Shown here in pieces: positions 1 through 7,347 of a stretch of DNA of 7,453 nucleotides. A model generated the notes under the pieces. That model had not been told where the DNA came from, did not search any database, and saw only the letters and a list, made by a program, of their open reading frames with translations. Position 1 is the stretch's first letter. Every line of letters starts with the position of its first letter. Where the stretch lies: positions 1-7,453 of the forward strand of contig JAJQGZ010000183.1 in assembly GCA_021200075.1 (NCBI GenBank), given 5' to 3'. Origin of the DNA: Clostridiales bacterium (lineage in GTDB: Bacteria > Bacillota > Clostridia > Oscillospirales > Acutalibacteraceae). Made by a program: the position numbers and the translations under genes.

Positions 1-24
1 AAATATTATTTTATGTTTTACTGC

Positions 25-870
25 TTATGTTTCACTGCCGTTTACAAAATCCTTTTTAACACTCGTCAAAACAATAACAAGCGCATAAACTCCGATGATT
101 GCATATGTAAGCGATGTAAACGAAACATCGTACAGCAAATAACTCTGTCCTGAAACAACGGCGATTATCCTCGACCAAGCTATCAATGCCGATGTGCAAA
201 AAAGCATTGAACCGAATACCGTAATAGCTTTCATCGCACCGCCGCTTTTTGAATCATGATATAATATCAACGATAACAAAAAGCACACAAATACGGTTAA
301 AAATATAAATTCACAAAAGCTTTCAGCCGATTCGTCTATATTCATTATTTGCGTCAAAATCATTATCATCCTGCAAAGCGCCCAGATAATTAAAACAAAA
401 TGTAAAAAACCGAGACTGCTGAATTTATAATTCGTACCTTTAAAATATATGAGCGACATAATACAGTATAAACAGCTCAGCAGTGTAAGCAAAGCCGAGA
501 CGGCGCTGAAAATGGCATAACCGTAGTTTGAATATTCAGAGGAAGTATAATTTTCGTAAAATAATGAACATTGGTGCAAAAAATCCAAGAAAAAAGACAG
601 GCACAAAAAAATCAAAACAGCGTTGCCGACCTTATTACCTCTCAGAGAAATTTGCCTCTCGCTCTTTGAAAGCGAGGCTGAATAAAGGATTGAAACAATC
701 ATTGCAACAGCCAAAAGCAAATAAATATAATACGAAAATGATGTGTTTGAGACCACTAAACCGGTAGCGGAATCCGTAAGCCTCAAAAGCTGATAAAGAC
801 GCATAAAACAGGAAACAAATGATATTATTAATATAAGAGCCAAATAAAATCCGGATTGGATCTTTCTCAA
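25..870 (-). CDS. Eight-helix integral membrane protein of unknown function
   Basis: I do not recognise the family. The 281-residue product is almost entirely hydrophobic, with about eight likely membrane helices near residues 7-27, 47-68, 82-102, 117-140, 152-172, 185-205, 213-235 and 250-270. They are separated by short polar loops, and the C-terminus is short and polar. No catalytic motif, ATP-binding site or transporter signature is visible. The start is a TTG at 868-870: an in-frame stop lies two codons upstream, and a GGAG ribosome site at 880-883 sits 9 nt before it. The next in-frame ATG would delete the first helix. The gene begins 24 nt after the citrate synthase stop on the same strand with no hairpin between, so it is probably co-transcribed from the promoter at 2306-2334. 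A sensor or transport role is possible but unsupported. That it is a real gene is fairly sure; its function is unknown. Confidence 0.8.
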   Translation of the reverse strand: MRKIQSGFYLALILIISFVSCFMRLYQLLRLTDSATGLVVSNTSFSYYIYLLLAVAMIVSILYSASLSKSERQISLRGNKVGNAVLIFLCLSFFLDFLHQCSLFYENYTSSEYSNYGYAIFSAVSALLTLLSCLYCIMSLIYFKGTNYKFSSLGFLHFVLIIWALCRMIMILTQIMNIDESAESFCEFIFLTVFVCFLLSLILYHDSKSGGAMKAITVFGSMLFCTSALIAWSRIIAVVSGQSYLLYDVSFTSLTYAIIGVYALVIVLTSVKKDFVNGSET

Positions 871-894
871 GCTTTACATCTCCAAATCATCACA

Positions 895-2262
895 TTATCT
901 TTCGGAAAGATATTTATATTTCTGAACTTTGCTGACGCTCTTGTAAGCAGGACGCATAATTTTACCGCCGGAAGTGATTTCCTCAAGGCGGTGGGCACAC
1001 CAACCTGCAATCCTCGATATTGCGAAAAGAGAGGTATATAAATCCTCGGGAATACCGAGAACCTTATAAACAAGCCCGGAATACAAATCAACATTTGCAC
1101 ACATCGTCTTGTTAACGTCCTTAACTTCCGCAAATACCTGCGGAGTCATTTTTTCAATATTGTTGAGAGTTTTAAACTCTTTTTCATATCCCTTTTCGTA
1201 AGCGAGCTTCTTTGCGCTTTCTTTAAGTATAAGTGCTCTGGGGTCTGACTTGGTATAAACGGCGTGACCCATTCCGTAAATAAGACCGCTTCCGTCGCCT
1301 GCTTCCTTATTAAGAATTTTCACAAGATAATCCTTAACCTGCGACGGGTCGGTGGAATCGGGAACGCACTCCATAATTTCCTTCATCTGATTAGCAACAC
1401 GCAAATTTGCACCGCCGTGACGAGGCCCTTTAAGAGAGCCGAAGCTTGCCGCAATAGCCGAGTATGTATCTGTTCCGCTGGAGGTTAAAACTCTTGTAGA
1501 AAAAGTAGAGTTATTACCTCCGCCGTGGTCGGCGTGAAGCATAAGGCACATATCAAGAAGCCTTGCTTCCTCCTCGGTGAACTTTTTATCGGCTCTAAGC
1601 TGATAAAGTATACATTCCGCCGTCGAATGTTCTTTCCTAATCGGGTGCAAGAACATCGACTTATCGTAAAACGAGCGACGCTTTACCTGGTATGCGCTGC
1701 TCATAATGGTTGGCATTTGAGCAATAAGCTGCAATGACTGGCGCAAAACATTCGGTATTGAAGTATCATCCGGATTTTCATCAAACGAATAGAGCGTCAA
1801 TACACATCGAGCCATTTTATTCATAATATCTTTCGAGGCGTTTTTCATAATAACATCCTCGACAAATTCCTCAGGCAATGCACGGCACTCTGCAAGAACC
1901 TCTCTTAAACTGAGCAGCTGGTTAGCCGTGGGCAAACTTCCGAAAAGAAGAAGCCACACTACCTCTTCATAGCCGAAACGGGAATCCTTTATACAGCCCT
2001 TGACAATATCGTTTATATCATACCCTCTGTACAGGAGCTTACCGTCCTTTGGTATTCTCTCTCCGTCAAGAATATAATATCCCTCAACGGAACAAATACG
2101 GGTAAGACCTGCCATTACGCCGGTACTGTCTTCGTTTCTGAGCCCTCTTTTAACATGATATTTTTCAAAAACCGAGGGTCTGATGGAGTTATTCTTATCA
2201 AGTTCAGAGCATAAACTTGAAAGAGCGTCCATAGAAATCGGCGAAATATAATTCTTTGGCAT
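895..2262 (-). CDS. gltA: Citrate synthase
   Basis: This enzyme condenses oxaloacetate and acetyl-CoA to citrate in the cytoplasm, the entry to the (often incomplete, glutamate-directed) TCA branch in anaerobic Clostridia. From the chosen start the product is 455 residues. The catalytic triad of the family is visible: His in HADHGGGNNST (about residue 246), His in GPRHGGAN (about 282) and Asp in NVDLYSG (about 392). The conserved GMGHAVY segment (about 330-336) and the C-terminal GGKIMRPAYK anion-binding region are also present. The N-terminal part, with LLYRGYDIND near residues 76-85, is the typical small helical region. The reading frame extends upstream to 2334, but that would place the start inside the promoter's -35 box. 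The ATG at 2260-2262 has GGTGAT at 2267-2272, 4 nt away, and gives MPKNY. It is intact and heads a unit with the downstream membrane protein. Confidence 0.96.
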   Translation of the reverse strand: MPKNYISPISMDALSSLCSELDKNNSIRPSVFEKYHVKRGLRNEDSTGVMAGLTRICSVEGYYILDGERIPKDGKLLYRGYDINDIVKGCIKDSRFGYEEVVWLLLFGSLPTANQLLSLREVLAECRALPEEFVEDVIMKNASKDIMNKMARCVLTLYSFDENPDDTSIPNVLRQSLQLIAQMPTIMSSAYQVKRRSFYDKSMFLHPIRKEHSTAECILYQLRADKKFTEEEARLLDMCLMLHADHGGGNNSTFSTRVLTSSGTDTYSAIAASFGSLKGPRHGGANLRVANQMKEIMECVPDSTDPSQVKDYLVKILNKEAGDGSGLIYGMGHAVYTKSDPRALILKESAKKLAYEKGYEKEFKTLNNIEKMTPQVFAEVKDVNKTMCANVDLYSGLVYKVLGIPEDLYTSLFAISRIAGWCAHRLEEITSGGKIMRPAYKSVSKVQKYKYLSER

Positions 2263-2305
2263 CCTTATCACCATAACCTTTTTGAAAATTGCAAAATCTT
2301 TTATT

Positions 2306-2334
2306 ATTATACATAAATTTATATTCAAAGTCAA
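2306..2334 (-). promoter_or_regulatory. Sigma-A type promoter of the citrate synthase unit
   Basis: On the minus strand TTGACT (plus 2329-2334) is followed by a 17-nt spacer and a perfect TATAAT (plus 2306-2311). This is nearly the full vegetative consensus at the optimal spacing. Transcription would begin near 2299, giving a leader of roughly 37 nt before the ATG at 2262. Its position rules out the longer citrate synthase reading frame as the true start. Confidence 0.85.
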
Positions 2335-2345
2335 GACAGTTGATG

Positions 2346-2378
2346 TTACAAATTGTATTAATATTATTTACAAATTGT
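2346..2378. repeat. Two direct copies of TTACAAATTGT, 22 bp apart; possible operator
   Basis: TTACAAATTGT occurs at 2346-2356 and again at 2368-2378, so the period is 22 bp, about two helical turns. Each core is itself a near-palindrome, ACAA-n-TTGT; the first copy extends to TACA-AAT-TGTA. The sites lie 12 bp upstream of the citrate synthase -35 box and just before the ribosome site of the plus-strand ORF at 2405. Same-face spaced dyads between divergent genes are typical of repressor or activator operators. The regulator is unknown, and chance in such AT-rich DNA cannot be excluded. Confidence 0.45.
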
Positions 2379-2404
2379 TATAATATTGTTAAGGAGTAAA
2401 ACCG

Positions 2405-2557
2405 ATGAAAAAAGCATTGATTATATACGCAATCATATTTGCAGTGACAATTATAATTCCCGCATTGGTATGCTTTACCGATACGGGAGAAAACAACGGC
2501 AGCGACCTCGTGGGAATATTCGGGTATTGTTCTATTCTGTCTGTGTATTATCACTGA
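2405..2557 (+). CDS. 50-codon ORF with signal anchor; possible truncated SpoIID-like N-terminus
   Basis: The ORF starts at ATG 2405-2407 with a consensus AAGGAG ribosome site at 2391-2396 and an 8-nt spacer, and it ends at TGA 2555-2557. Residues 1-3 are MKK, followed by a hydrophobic helix (about 4-24) ending in the IPALVCF segment, then an acidic, Asn-rich stretch (about 25-35) and a tail that looks unselected. The MKK-plus-helix start with a Pro-Ala-Leu-Val end resembles the N-terminus of SpoIID, the sporulation peptidoglycan hydrolase anchored in the mother-cell membrane. This resemblance is from memory of the family and is weak. No plus-strand frame downstream continues into a SpoIID domain; instead the ORF runs into the antisense 3' end of gerAC, overlapping it by 26 nt. 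It could be a truncated gene remnant or a true small membrane peptide. Confidence 0.45.
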   Translation: MKKALIIYAIIFAVTIIIPALVCFTDTGENNGSDLVGIFGYCSILSVYYH

Positions 2558-3658
2558 CTTTTTTGAGACGGATATCCGCATCTGCTTTTATAACGGAACT
2601 GCTAAAATAATTATCCCAATTTATCGACATATACTCATAAGAAGCAGAATCCCCTGCTTCCAGATATTCTCCCACACGCAGGCAATCACAAGAATTATCT
2701 CTGCAAAGAAGAAAAGCATTTTCGCAAAGCTTTTTATATGCTCTTCTGTAATGCCTGCTATTTCGTTTAGCTGTGTTTCACTTTCTGTTGAATTTTGAAC
2801 CTCGTCTATAATCATATCTGCCTCAATTTTCACATTAAAGCAAACATTGTTATCAATAACCGACGCCGATTTTTTACACTGTATGTCCGAGATTCTTACA
2901 CCGATTTTGCCGTAAACATCATCTTCAATTTCAAGCAAAACACTGTCAGCTTTACCTGCAATCAGTGTAAATCCCAAGGTTTCCTCGTCATCGGTAACAC
3001 ATACAAGTTTGTTGTCATTAAAAAGTGCTATACCCGCTGTACTTACAGAATCTTCATTGCTTTTTTTCAAGGACGGGCATATATATATCCGAGGTTCTAT
3101 CGGCATAAAGGTTCATAAGCTCACCTGTGGTTACAAGTACGCTCAAACCGCTGATTTCGTTATTTTCCAACAGATAAAGGATATTTTCGCACGGAACGGC
3201 GGAATCATTTTCCGTGCTTTCCAAAATATCTTTTGCACTGCTTGAAGAAACACAGACGGCTACATCATTTCTTGAATCTGACGAACGGAAAAAATAATCA
3301 AGATTTTTCTCCAAATAATTTTCCGCAATTTCCTTGCCTATAACTATCAGTTTATTCTGACCGAAAAAAGTCTTTTCGACAGAGACTTTGAGAGATTGTT
3401 TATACCGTTTGTTATCGAATCGGCTTTCTTTTGAGTATTAATTGTCATATTCCCCTGCTGTGATTCATAGCCGCTGTTAATACCTATATTTAAGGTTTGA
3501 ACCGTGATTTCTATTTTCTCCGAGCTGTCCGCCGAATCAATTCCCATTCCTTCGGCAATAACCAAATCCTTTAAATGCCGTGATTCGCCGCAACCCGAAA
3601 ATAACAATCCTATTGCTAAAATCAGTGCAATAACTTTAAAACCTTTTAACAAGCTCAT
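2532..3658 (-). pseudogene. gerAC: Spore germination lipoprotein GerAC family, broken by three frameshifts
   Basis: GerAC proteins are the lipoprotein subunit of Ger nutrient receptors in the spore inner membrane. The start ATG 3656-3658 gives MSLLKGF, a hydrophobic signal, and a lipobox ending LFSGC (Cys 23). The following HLKDLVIAEGMGID matches the family's N-terminal block. Three homopolymer indels break the frame: the A6 run at 3364-3369 (one base lost; the repaired reading continues LFFGQNKLIVIG), the T7 run at 3061-3067 (one base gained; repaired VLEKSNEDSVSTAGIALF) and the T5 run at 2731-2735 (one base lost; repaired EEHIKKLCENAFLL). The last repair exposes a typical GerAC tail with GEYLEAG, NWDNYF and VIKADADIRL before TAG at 2532-2534. 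The repaired length is 375 residues, the family norm. The gene overlaps gerAB by 23 nt. It is almost certainly non-functional as read. Confidence 0.88.
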
Positions 3659-4675
3659 CACCCTTATTTTTCTTTTTAAATATTAAAGTCAAAAACGGAA
3701 TAATAACGCAGAATATAAAAAACGATACCGATGAAATAATCAGTTCAGTATTACTGTTTGACGAAAATGAAAGGATTATAAATGAGATTACAAATGCTCC
3801 TACGGAACCTACCAAGCATTTTCTCCTGTTGCTGAATTTTTTGACCGATACCGACGCACAGTATATCATCAGAACAGCCTTTACAAAAACTGCTATTATC
3901 CAAAATGAAATATGCAGTACATCAAGCCGTTCAAAACTGCTAAGCTTTGACATTTGGAACAGTAAATACAAAGGATAATTTCTTAACTGCGCCGCATCTC
4001 CCAAAACTGCAAACATAAATAAAAGCAGTAAAAAAATCGTTACATACGATGCAATTACCGAAAAGACATAGCTTTTAATCGGTATCGAATTAACTTTTTC
4101 GTACAGGCACAGCAGAACAATCACCTCTGCAGAATTGGACGCAAATACAAGTGCATTTTGGAATACCGTTGCTTTGCTTTCTGAAATAATAAGATACAAA
4201 TTAATTTCCTGATACTGATTAACATTGCATAAAAGTATTGTAACAACGGCAAGAAGTATTACAAAAATGCAAACGGTGAAAAGCGTGACAGTGCTTCTAT
4301 TCCGAGGCAGGCACAATAAAACGCAAAAAGTGCAATAAGAAGCGCAAATATCTACGACTGAGTTTCAGGATTAATTATTGTGGATGCAAAATATGAAAAT
4401 CTGCTCAGATGAATACCCACTGTTAAAATAAAATATAAAAAATACAAATAGCTGAGCCATTTAATATCAAAAGGATTTTTGCATTTTTTTATGCAATAAA
4501 TAACCGGTAACGAAAAGACGAGAGTTAATCCGAGAAAAAGAACAAAGCTTATCAAAATATCGCTTGAAATACTGCCGAAACTTATTGAGCGAATATCGCT
4601 CAGGCAAACAACCGTTCTGCTTATAAACAAAATAAAGAACAATCCGACAGGAGATATTTTATTCCTCTGAGCCAT
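3636..4675 (-). pseudogene. gerAB: Spore germination permease GerAB family, with one stop and one frameshift
   Basis: GerAB is the amino-acid-permease-like (APC superfamily) subunit that binds germinants. The product starts at ATG 4673-4675 (MAQRNKISPVGLFF) with an AAAGGGG ribosome site about 9 nt upstream. The frame runs to an in-frame TAG at 4352-4354 after INPETQS, then continues without a shift as IFALLIALFAFYCACLGIEALSRF, which is the normal GerAB GxExxxR segment. A single lost base in the A5 run at 4263-4267 then breaks the frame; restoring it gives FAFVILLAVVTILL and leads into the remaining helices up to TAA at 3636-3638. The repaired protein is about 346 residues with roughly ten hydrophobic segments, close to the usual 360-370. 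It overlaps gerAA by 17 nt and gerAC by 23 nt, so translational coupling was once likely. Confidence 0.88.
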
Positions 4676-6121
4676 CTATACTTGCCCCTTTCAGACTGTT
4701 GACACGAACCTTTCTTTTTGAAAGATTTTTCCAGCTTTCCCGATAAAATATATCACCGAGTGAATTTTTATCAAGCGGCGAAATCGGAGCGGTAAACGGA
4801 ACACCGAAAGGATTAAGCGCACAGATATTTATGAAAACAAGGCTTCCGCCGATGATTATTCTGTACATTCCGGTAATACCGCCGACTATTATAAAAAGAA
4901 ATCTTTACACCGAAACGCTTTCGTACAGCAGATAAACAACATATGACGATATAGCGGTCATAGCAATTACCACAAGCATCGGAGCGCCTATCAACCCTGC
5001 GGTAACCGTTGTCTCCCCTATAACGATTCCTCCGATAATCGACACTGCGTGACCGATTGCTTTCGGCAAACGAAGTCCGGCTTCCCTCATTATTTCATAT
5101 AGCACGAGGAGCATTATCGCTTCCGTCATAAGTGAAAAAGGGGTTGTAATTTCCTCACCGGCAATTGTAAAAAGAAGCCCTGTCGGTATAAGCTCCTGGT
5201 GGAATGTCCCCACAGCAACATATATTCCGGGAAAAAACACGGACAGAATAAAGCTGAAATACCGCAAAAGCCGTATAAAACCGCTGTAAAAAGTAGGGTT
5301 ATCATAATCGTCAACGGACTGAAAACTGTCGGGAAACAGTGCGAGCAAAAATATTGCAAAAGGAGTGGAATCGACGAGTGTTACCACTCTTCCCTCCAAA
5401 AGCTTTGAAACCGCCACATCGGGTCTTTCGGTATTACCGACGCAGGAGAAAAATGATTTTATATCGGTATCGACAAAAGGAACAAGCTCGCCGAAATCAA
5501 GTACGGTGTTAAAGTTTGCATTATATAATCTTCTCTTCGTTTCCTTTACAAGAGTTTCATCTGCTCTGTTATCCACATAAGCAATAACAACTGTACTTTG
5601 TGCGGCAGTACCGAGCTTTAGCTGTTTTAATTTAAGATGATGCGTTTTCAGTCTTTTTCTCAAAAGGGCCTTATTATCGTTGAGTATTTCCGTAAAGCAC
5701 TCTTTAGCATCCTTGACATTGTTCTCGTTTGACGGTTCGTCTACAGAGCGTTTTTCCCACCCTTGAATACCGCACACAAGGGCCTTGTCAAAGCCGTCTA
5801 ATATAAAAATGCAAAATCCGCTCATAAGAAAATAGTAACATTCATCAAATGTTTTAACCTCATTCATTTCAAGAGAATTAACGGTTGTGAGCTTTATTTT
5901 TTCAAAAAACTCCTCACTGTCACTGAAATCACGAACGCTTTTTAAAATCGGAGAAACTATCATTTGCGTAAGCTGAAGCGAATCTACCAAACCATCCATA
6001 ACCGTAAAAAACATTTTACGCCGTTCGTCTCGGCTTCTCTGAGCAAAAGATCGGAGCAATCCTTAAAATCATCTTCAAATTTATTTTTATTTAGCTCATA
6101 ATCTGAAAAAAGATTTTGCAT
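4659..6121 (-). pseudogene. gerAA: Spore germination protein GerAA family, with one frameshift and one stop
   Basis: GerAA is the large subunit of Ger receptors, now viewed as an oligomeric ion channel in the spore membrane. I place the start at ATG 6119-6121 (MQNLFSDYEL) because GGTGAT at 6126-6131 lies 4 nt upstream. One base is missing from a six-base homopolymer near 6006-6011; repaired, residues 34-45 read GVKCFFTVMDGL. The rest shows family motifs in order (repaired numbering): NKALLRKRL, VDSTPF 250-255, PGIYVAVGTFHQELIPT 298-314, REAGLRLPKAIG 346-357, and the IGETTVTAGLIGAP helix. An in-frame TAA at 4905-4907 (residue 406) precedes the C-terminal RFLFIIVGG helix and the NPFGVPFTAPISP block, still in frame to 4659. 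The repaired length is 487, normal for the family. The usual RGPREGF block reads KDAKECF, perhaps further decay. Confidence 0.9.
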
Positions 6122-6200
6122 ATTTATCACCGAAATTAGTATATCCATAAATAATCGAAAATAAAATGCTTTTTTCCGCAAAATATAATCAGTGATAAAA
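6122..6200. promoter_or_regulatory. Divergent intergenic region between gerAA and DUF421 with paired ribosome sites
   Basis: These 79 bases separate the two start codons. Both genes use the same kind of ribosome site at the same distance: GGTGAT on the minus strand (6126-6131) and GTGAT on the plus strand (6192-6196), each 4 nt from ATG. Both promoters must lie here or overlap the coding ends. A minus-strand TATACT (6138-6143) is a possible -10 for gerAA without a good -35. I see no convincing forespore sigma-G promoter. Confidence 0.4.
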
Positions 6201-6869
6201 ATGACGGTAAACTTCATAAGAGCGTTAATAATCTATATTTTTATAATAATAGCTGTAAGACTTATGGGAAAAAGACAGATTGGAGAATTAAAACCTCACG
6301 AACTCGTAATCACAATATTATTAAGTGCCGTAGCGGTAATTCCTCTTGAGGAAAACTCGATGCCGCCTGCGAACTGCCTTGTACCGATAATACTTTTTAT
6401 AAGCCTTGAAATTCTTGTTTCCACATTATCTATGAAAAGCCTGAAATTCCGAAACCTCATACAGGGCAAACCGACATTTATAATAAGAAAAGGAAAGCTC
6501 GATCAAAAAAAGCTCCGAGAGCTGCGTTTCACCATCGACGATATCGTTGATGCACTCAGGCAAAAAGATATATTTGATTTAAGCGAGGTTGAGGATGCGG
6601 TTATTGAAACAAACGGTTCAATTTCCGTCTTACCAAAAGCCGAATACAAGCCTCTTACTCCGTCCGACGTCGGAATATCTGTTGAAGAAAAAGGTATGCC
6701 GATAACCATAGTAATGGACGGAAAACCCGTTACCGAATATTTTAACGAGGATAAAATAAAAAATTCCGAAATTGAACTTGTTATGCAAACTGTCAATTGC
6801 GATATTAAAAAAATTATGCTCCTTACAATTAACGACAACAGCAATACTTATCTGATAAACAAACAATAA
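6201..6869 (+). CDS. DUF421 (YetF/YcaP-like) membrane protein
   Basis: The 222-residue product has three N-terminal membrane helices (about 5-21, 33-49, 59-76), including the conserved VRLMGKRQIGELKPHELV stretch between the first two. A cytoplasmic domain with the family hallmarks follows: GKPTFIIRKGKLD (about 87-99), the LRELRF...DIVDALR segment, and VEDAVIETNGSISVLPK (about 130-146). The family is widespread in Firmicutes and includes B. subtilis YetF; members occur in spore-associated loci such as mobile spoVA clusters, but the biochemical role is not established. A GTG at 6192 in frame is less likely than ATG 6201, which has GTGAT 4 nt upstream. The gene is intact, diverges from the broken gerAA, and precedes a DUF4363 gene, a pairing common in Clostridia. 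Confidence 0.9.
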   Translation: MTVNFIRALIIYIFIIIAVRLMGKRQIGELKPHELVITILLSAVAVIPLEENSMPPANCLVPIILFISLEILVSTLSMKSLKFRNLIQGKPTFIIRKGKLDQKKLRELRFTIDDIVDALRQKDIFDLSEVEDAVIETNGSISVLPKAEYKPLTPSDVGISVEEKGMPITIVMDGKPVTEYFNEDKIKNSEIELVMQTVNCDIKKIMLLTINDNSNTYLINKQ

Positions 6870-6871
6870 AA

Positions 6872-6903
6872 ACAGTGTGAAAATCAAAAGATAATCACAC
6901 TGT
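6872..6903 (+). terminator. Nine-base-pair hairpin between DUF421 and DUF4363
   Basis: ACAGTGTGA (6872-6880) and TCACACTGT (6895-6903) are perfect inverted copies around a 14-nt A-rich loop, beginning 3 nt after the DUF421 stop. The downstream tract (TAATTT) is only weakly U-rich, so this may be an attenuating or partial terminator, or an mRNA-stabilising hairpin, rather than a strong stop. Confidence 0.5.
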
Positions 6904-6966
6904 AATTTAAAATAAGTATTTAATTTTAACAAAAATTTCAATCAAAAAACGGCGGTGGCATTAATT

Positions 6967-7317
6967 ATGAAAAAGGTTTATCTTGCTGTATTGCTCCTGG
7001 CAGTATGCATACTGCTGTGCGCCTTTGAGCAATACACGGTAGAAAACACATATAAAACCACAACTCAATATATCGACACCGCCTGCACTTATGCAGAAAA
7101 TGAAAATTTTGAAGAAGCGGAAAAAATCTGTTCAAAGCTGACTGCTTACTGGGATAAAAAGTATCCGTATCTCAGTGCAATGATAGACCACGGTATGCTC
7201 GATGAAGCCGGTGCGACAATTTATTCTCTTGAAGAAATTGCCCACAACAAAGGAGACGAACTGACTGATGAACTTATAACCGCCGAAAATCAAATTAAAA
7301 TAATCCGTGAAAACTAA
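6967..7317 (+). CDS. DUF4363 family protein, membrane-anchored or exported
   Basis: The product is 116 residues. Residues 1-21 form a basic start (MKK) plus one hydrophobic helix (VYLAVLLLAVCILLCAF), a signal anchor or uncleaved signal peptide; there is no clear lipobox. The remainder is an acidic helical domain with tetratricopeptide-like spacing: ENENFEEAEKICSKLTAYW, then YLSAMIDHGMLDEAGATIYS, then LEEIAHNKGDELTDEL. The W-x(3-5)-P/W-x-L-x(3)-IDH pattern is characteristic of DUF4363. ATG 6967 is preferred over GTG 6955 because GGTGG at 6954-6958 gives an 8-nt spacer. It follows DUF421 by 97 nt with a hairpin between, so it may be transcribed by read-through or separately. Genes of this family commonly follow DUF421 in Clostridia, which suggests a joint envelope role. 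The exact function is unknown. Confidence 0.85.
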   Translation: MKKVYLAVLLLAVCILLCAFEQYTVENTYKTTTQYIDTACTYAENENFEEAEKICSKLTAYWDKKYPYLSAMIDHGMLDEAGATIYSLEEIAHNKGDELTDELITAENQIKIIREN

Positions 7318-7347
7318 CAAATAACATTCGGTAATATTTTTTGATTA

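Noticed and set aside
528..767. Plus-strand ORF inside the eight-helix membrane gene, and similar ORFs antisense to citrate synthase and gerA
   Set aside because: Lysine/arginine-rich or low-complexity translations antisense to clear genes, without ribosome sites or family motifs.
2263..2334. A longer citrate synthase N-terminus starting at 2334
   Set aside because: It would begin inside the -35 box of the promoter at 2306-2334 and has no ribosome site; the ATG at 2262 does.
2379..2384. TATAAT as a -10 for the plus-strand ORF at 2405
   Set aside because: It ends 6 nt before the AAGGAG site, leaving no leader, and there is no good -35; it probably reflects the AT-rich context.
2386..2610. 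A 74-codon plus-strand ORF overlapping the 2405 ORF in another frame
   Set aside because: It starts before the AAGGAG site with no ribosome site of its own, its residues are Arg-rich and irregular, and its second half is antisense to the GerAC tail.
2532..6121. Stop codons in gerA as programmed recoding or an alternative genetic code
   Set aside because: TAG and TAA both occur once, alongside five frameshifts, and intact neighbouring genes use TAA as a normal stop; mutation is the simpler explanation.
6184..6189. Perfect TATAAT as the DUF421 promoter -10
   Set aside because: It lies only 11 nt before the ATG, so the transcript would start inside the ribosome site, and no -35 is found 16-18 nt upstream.
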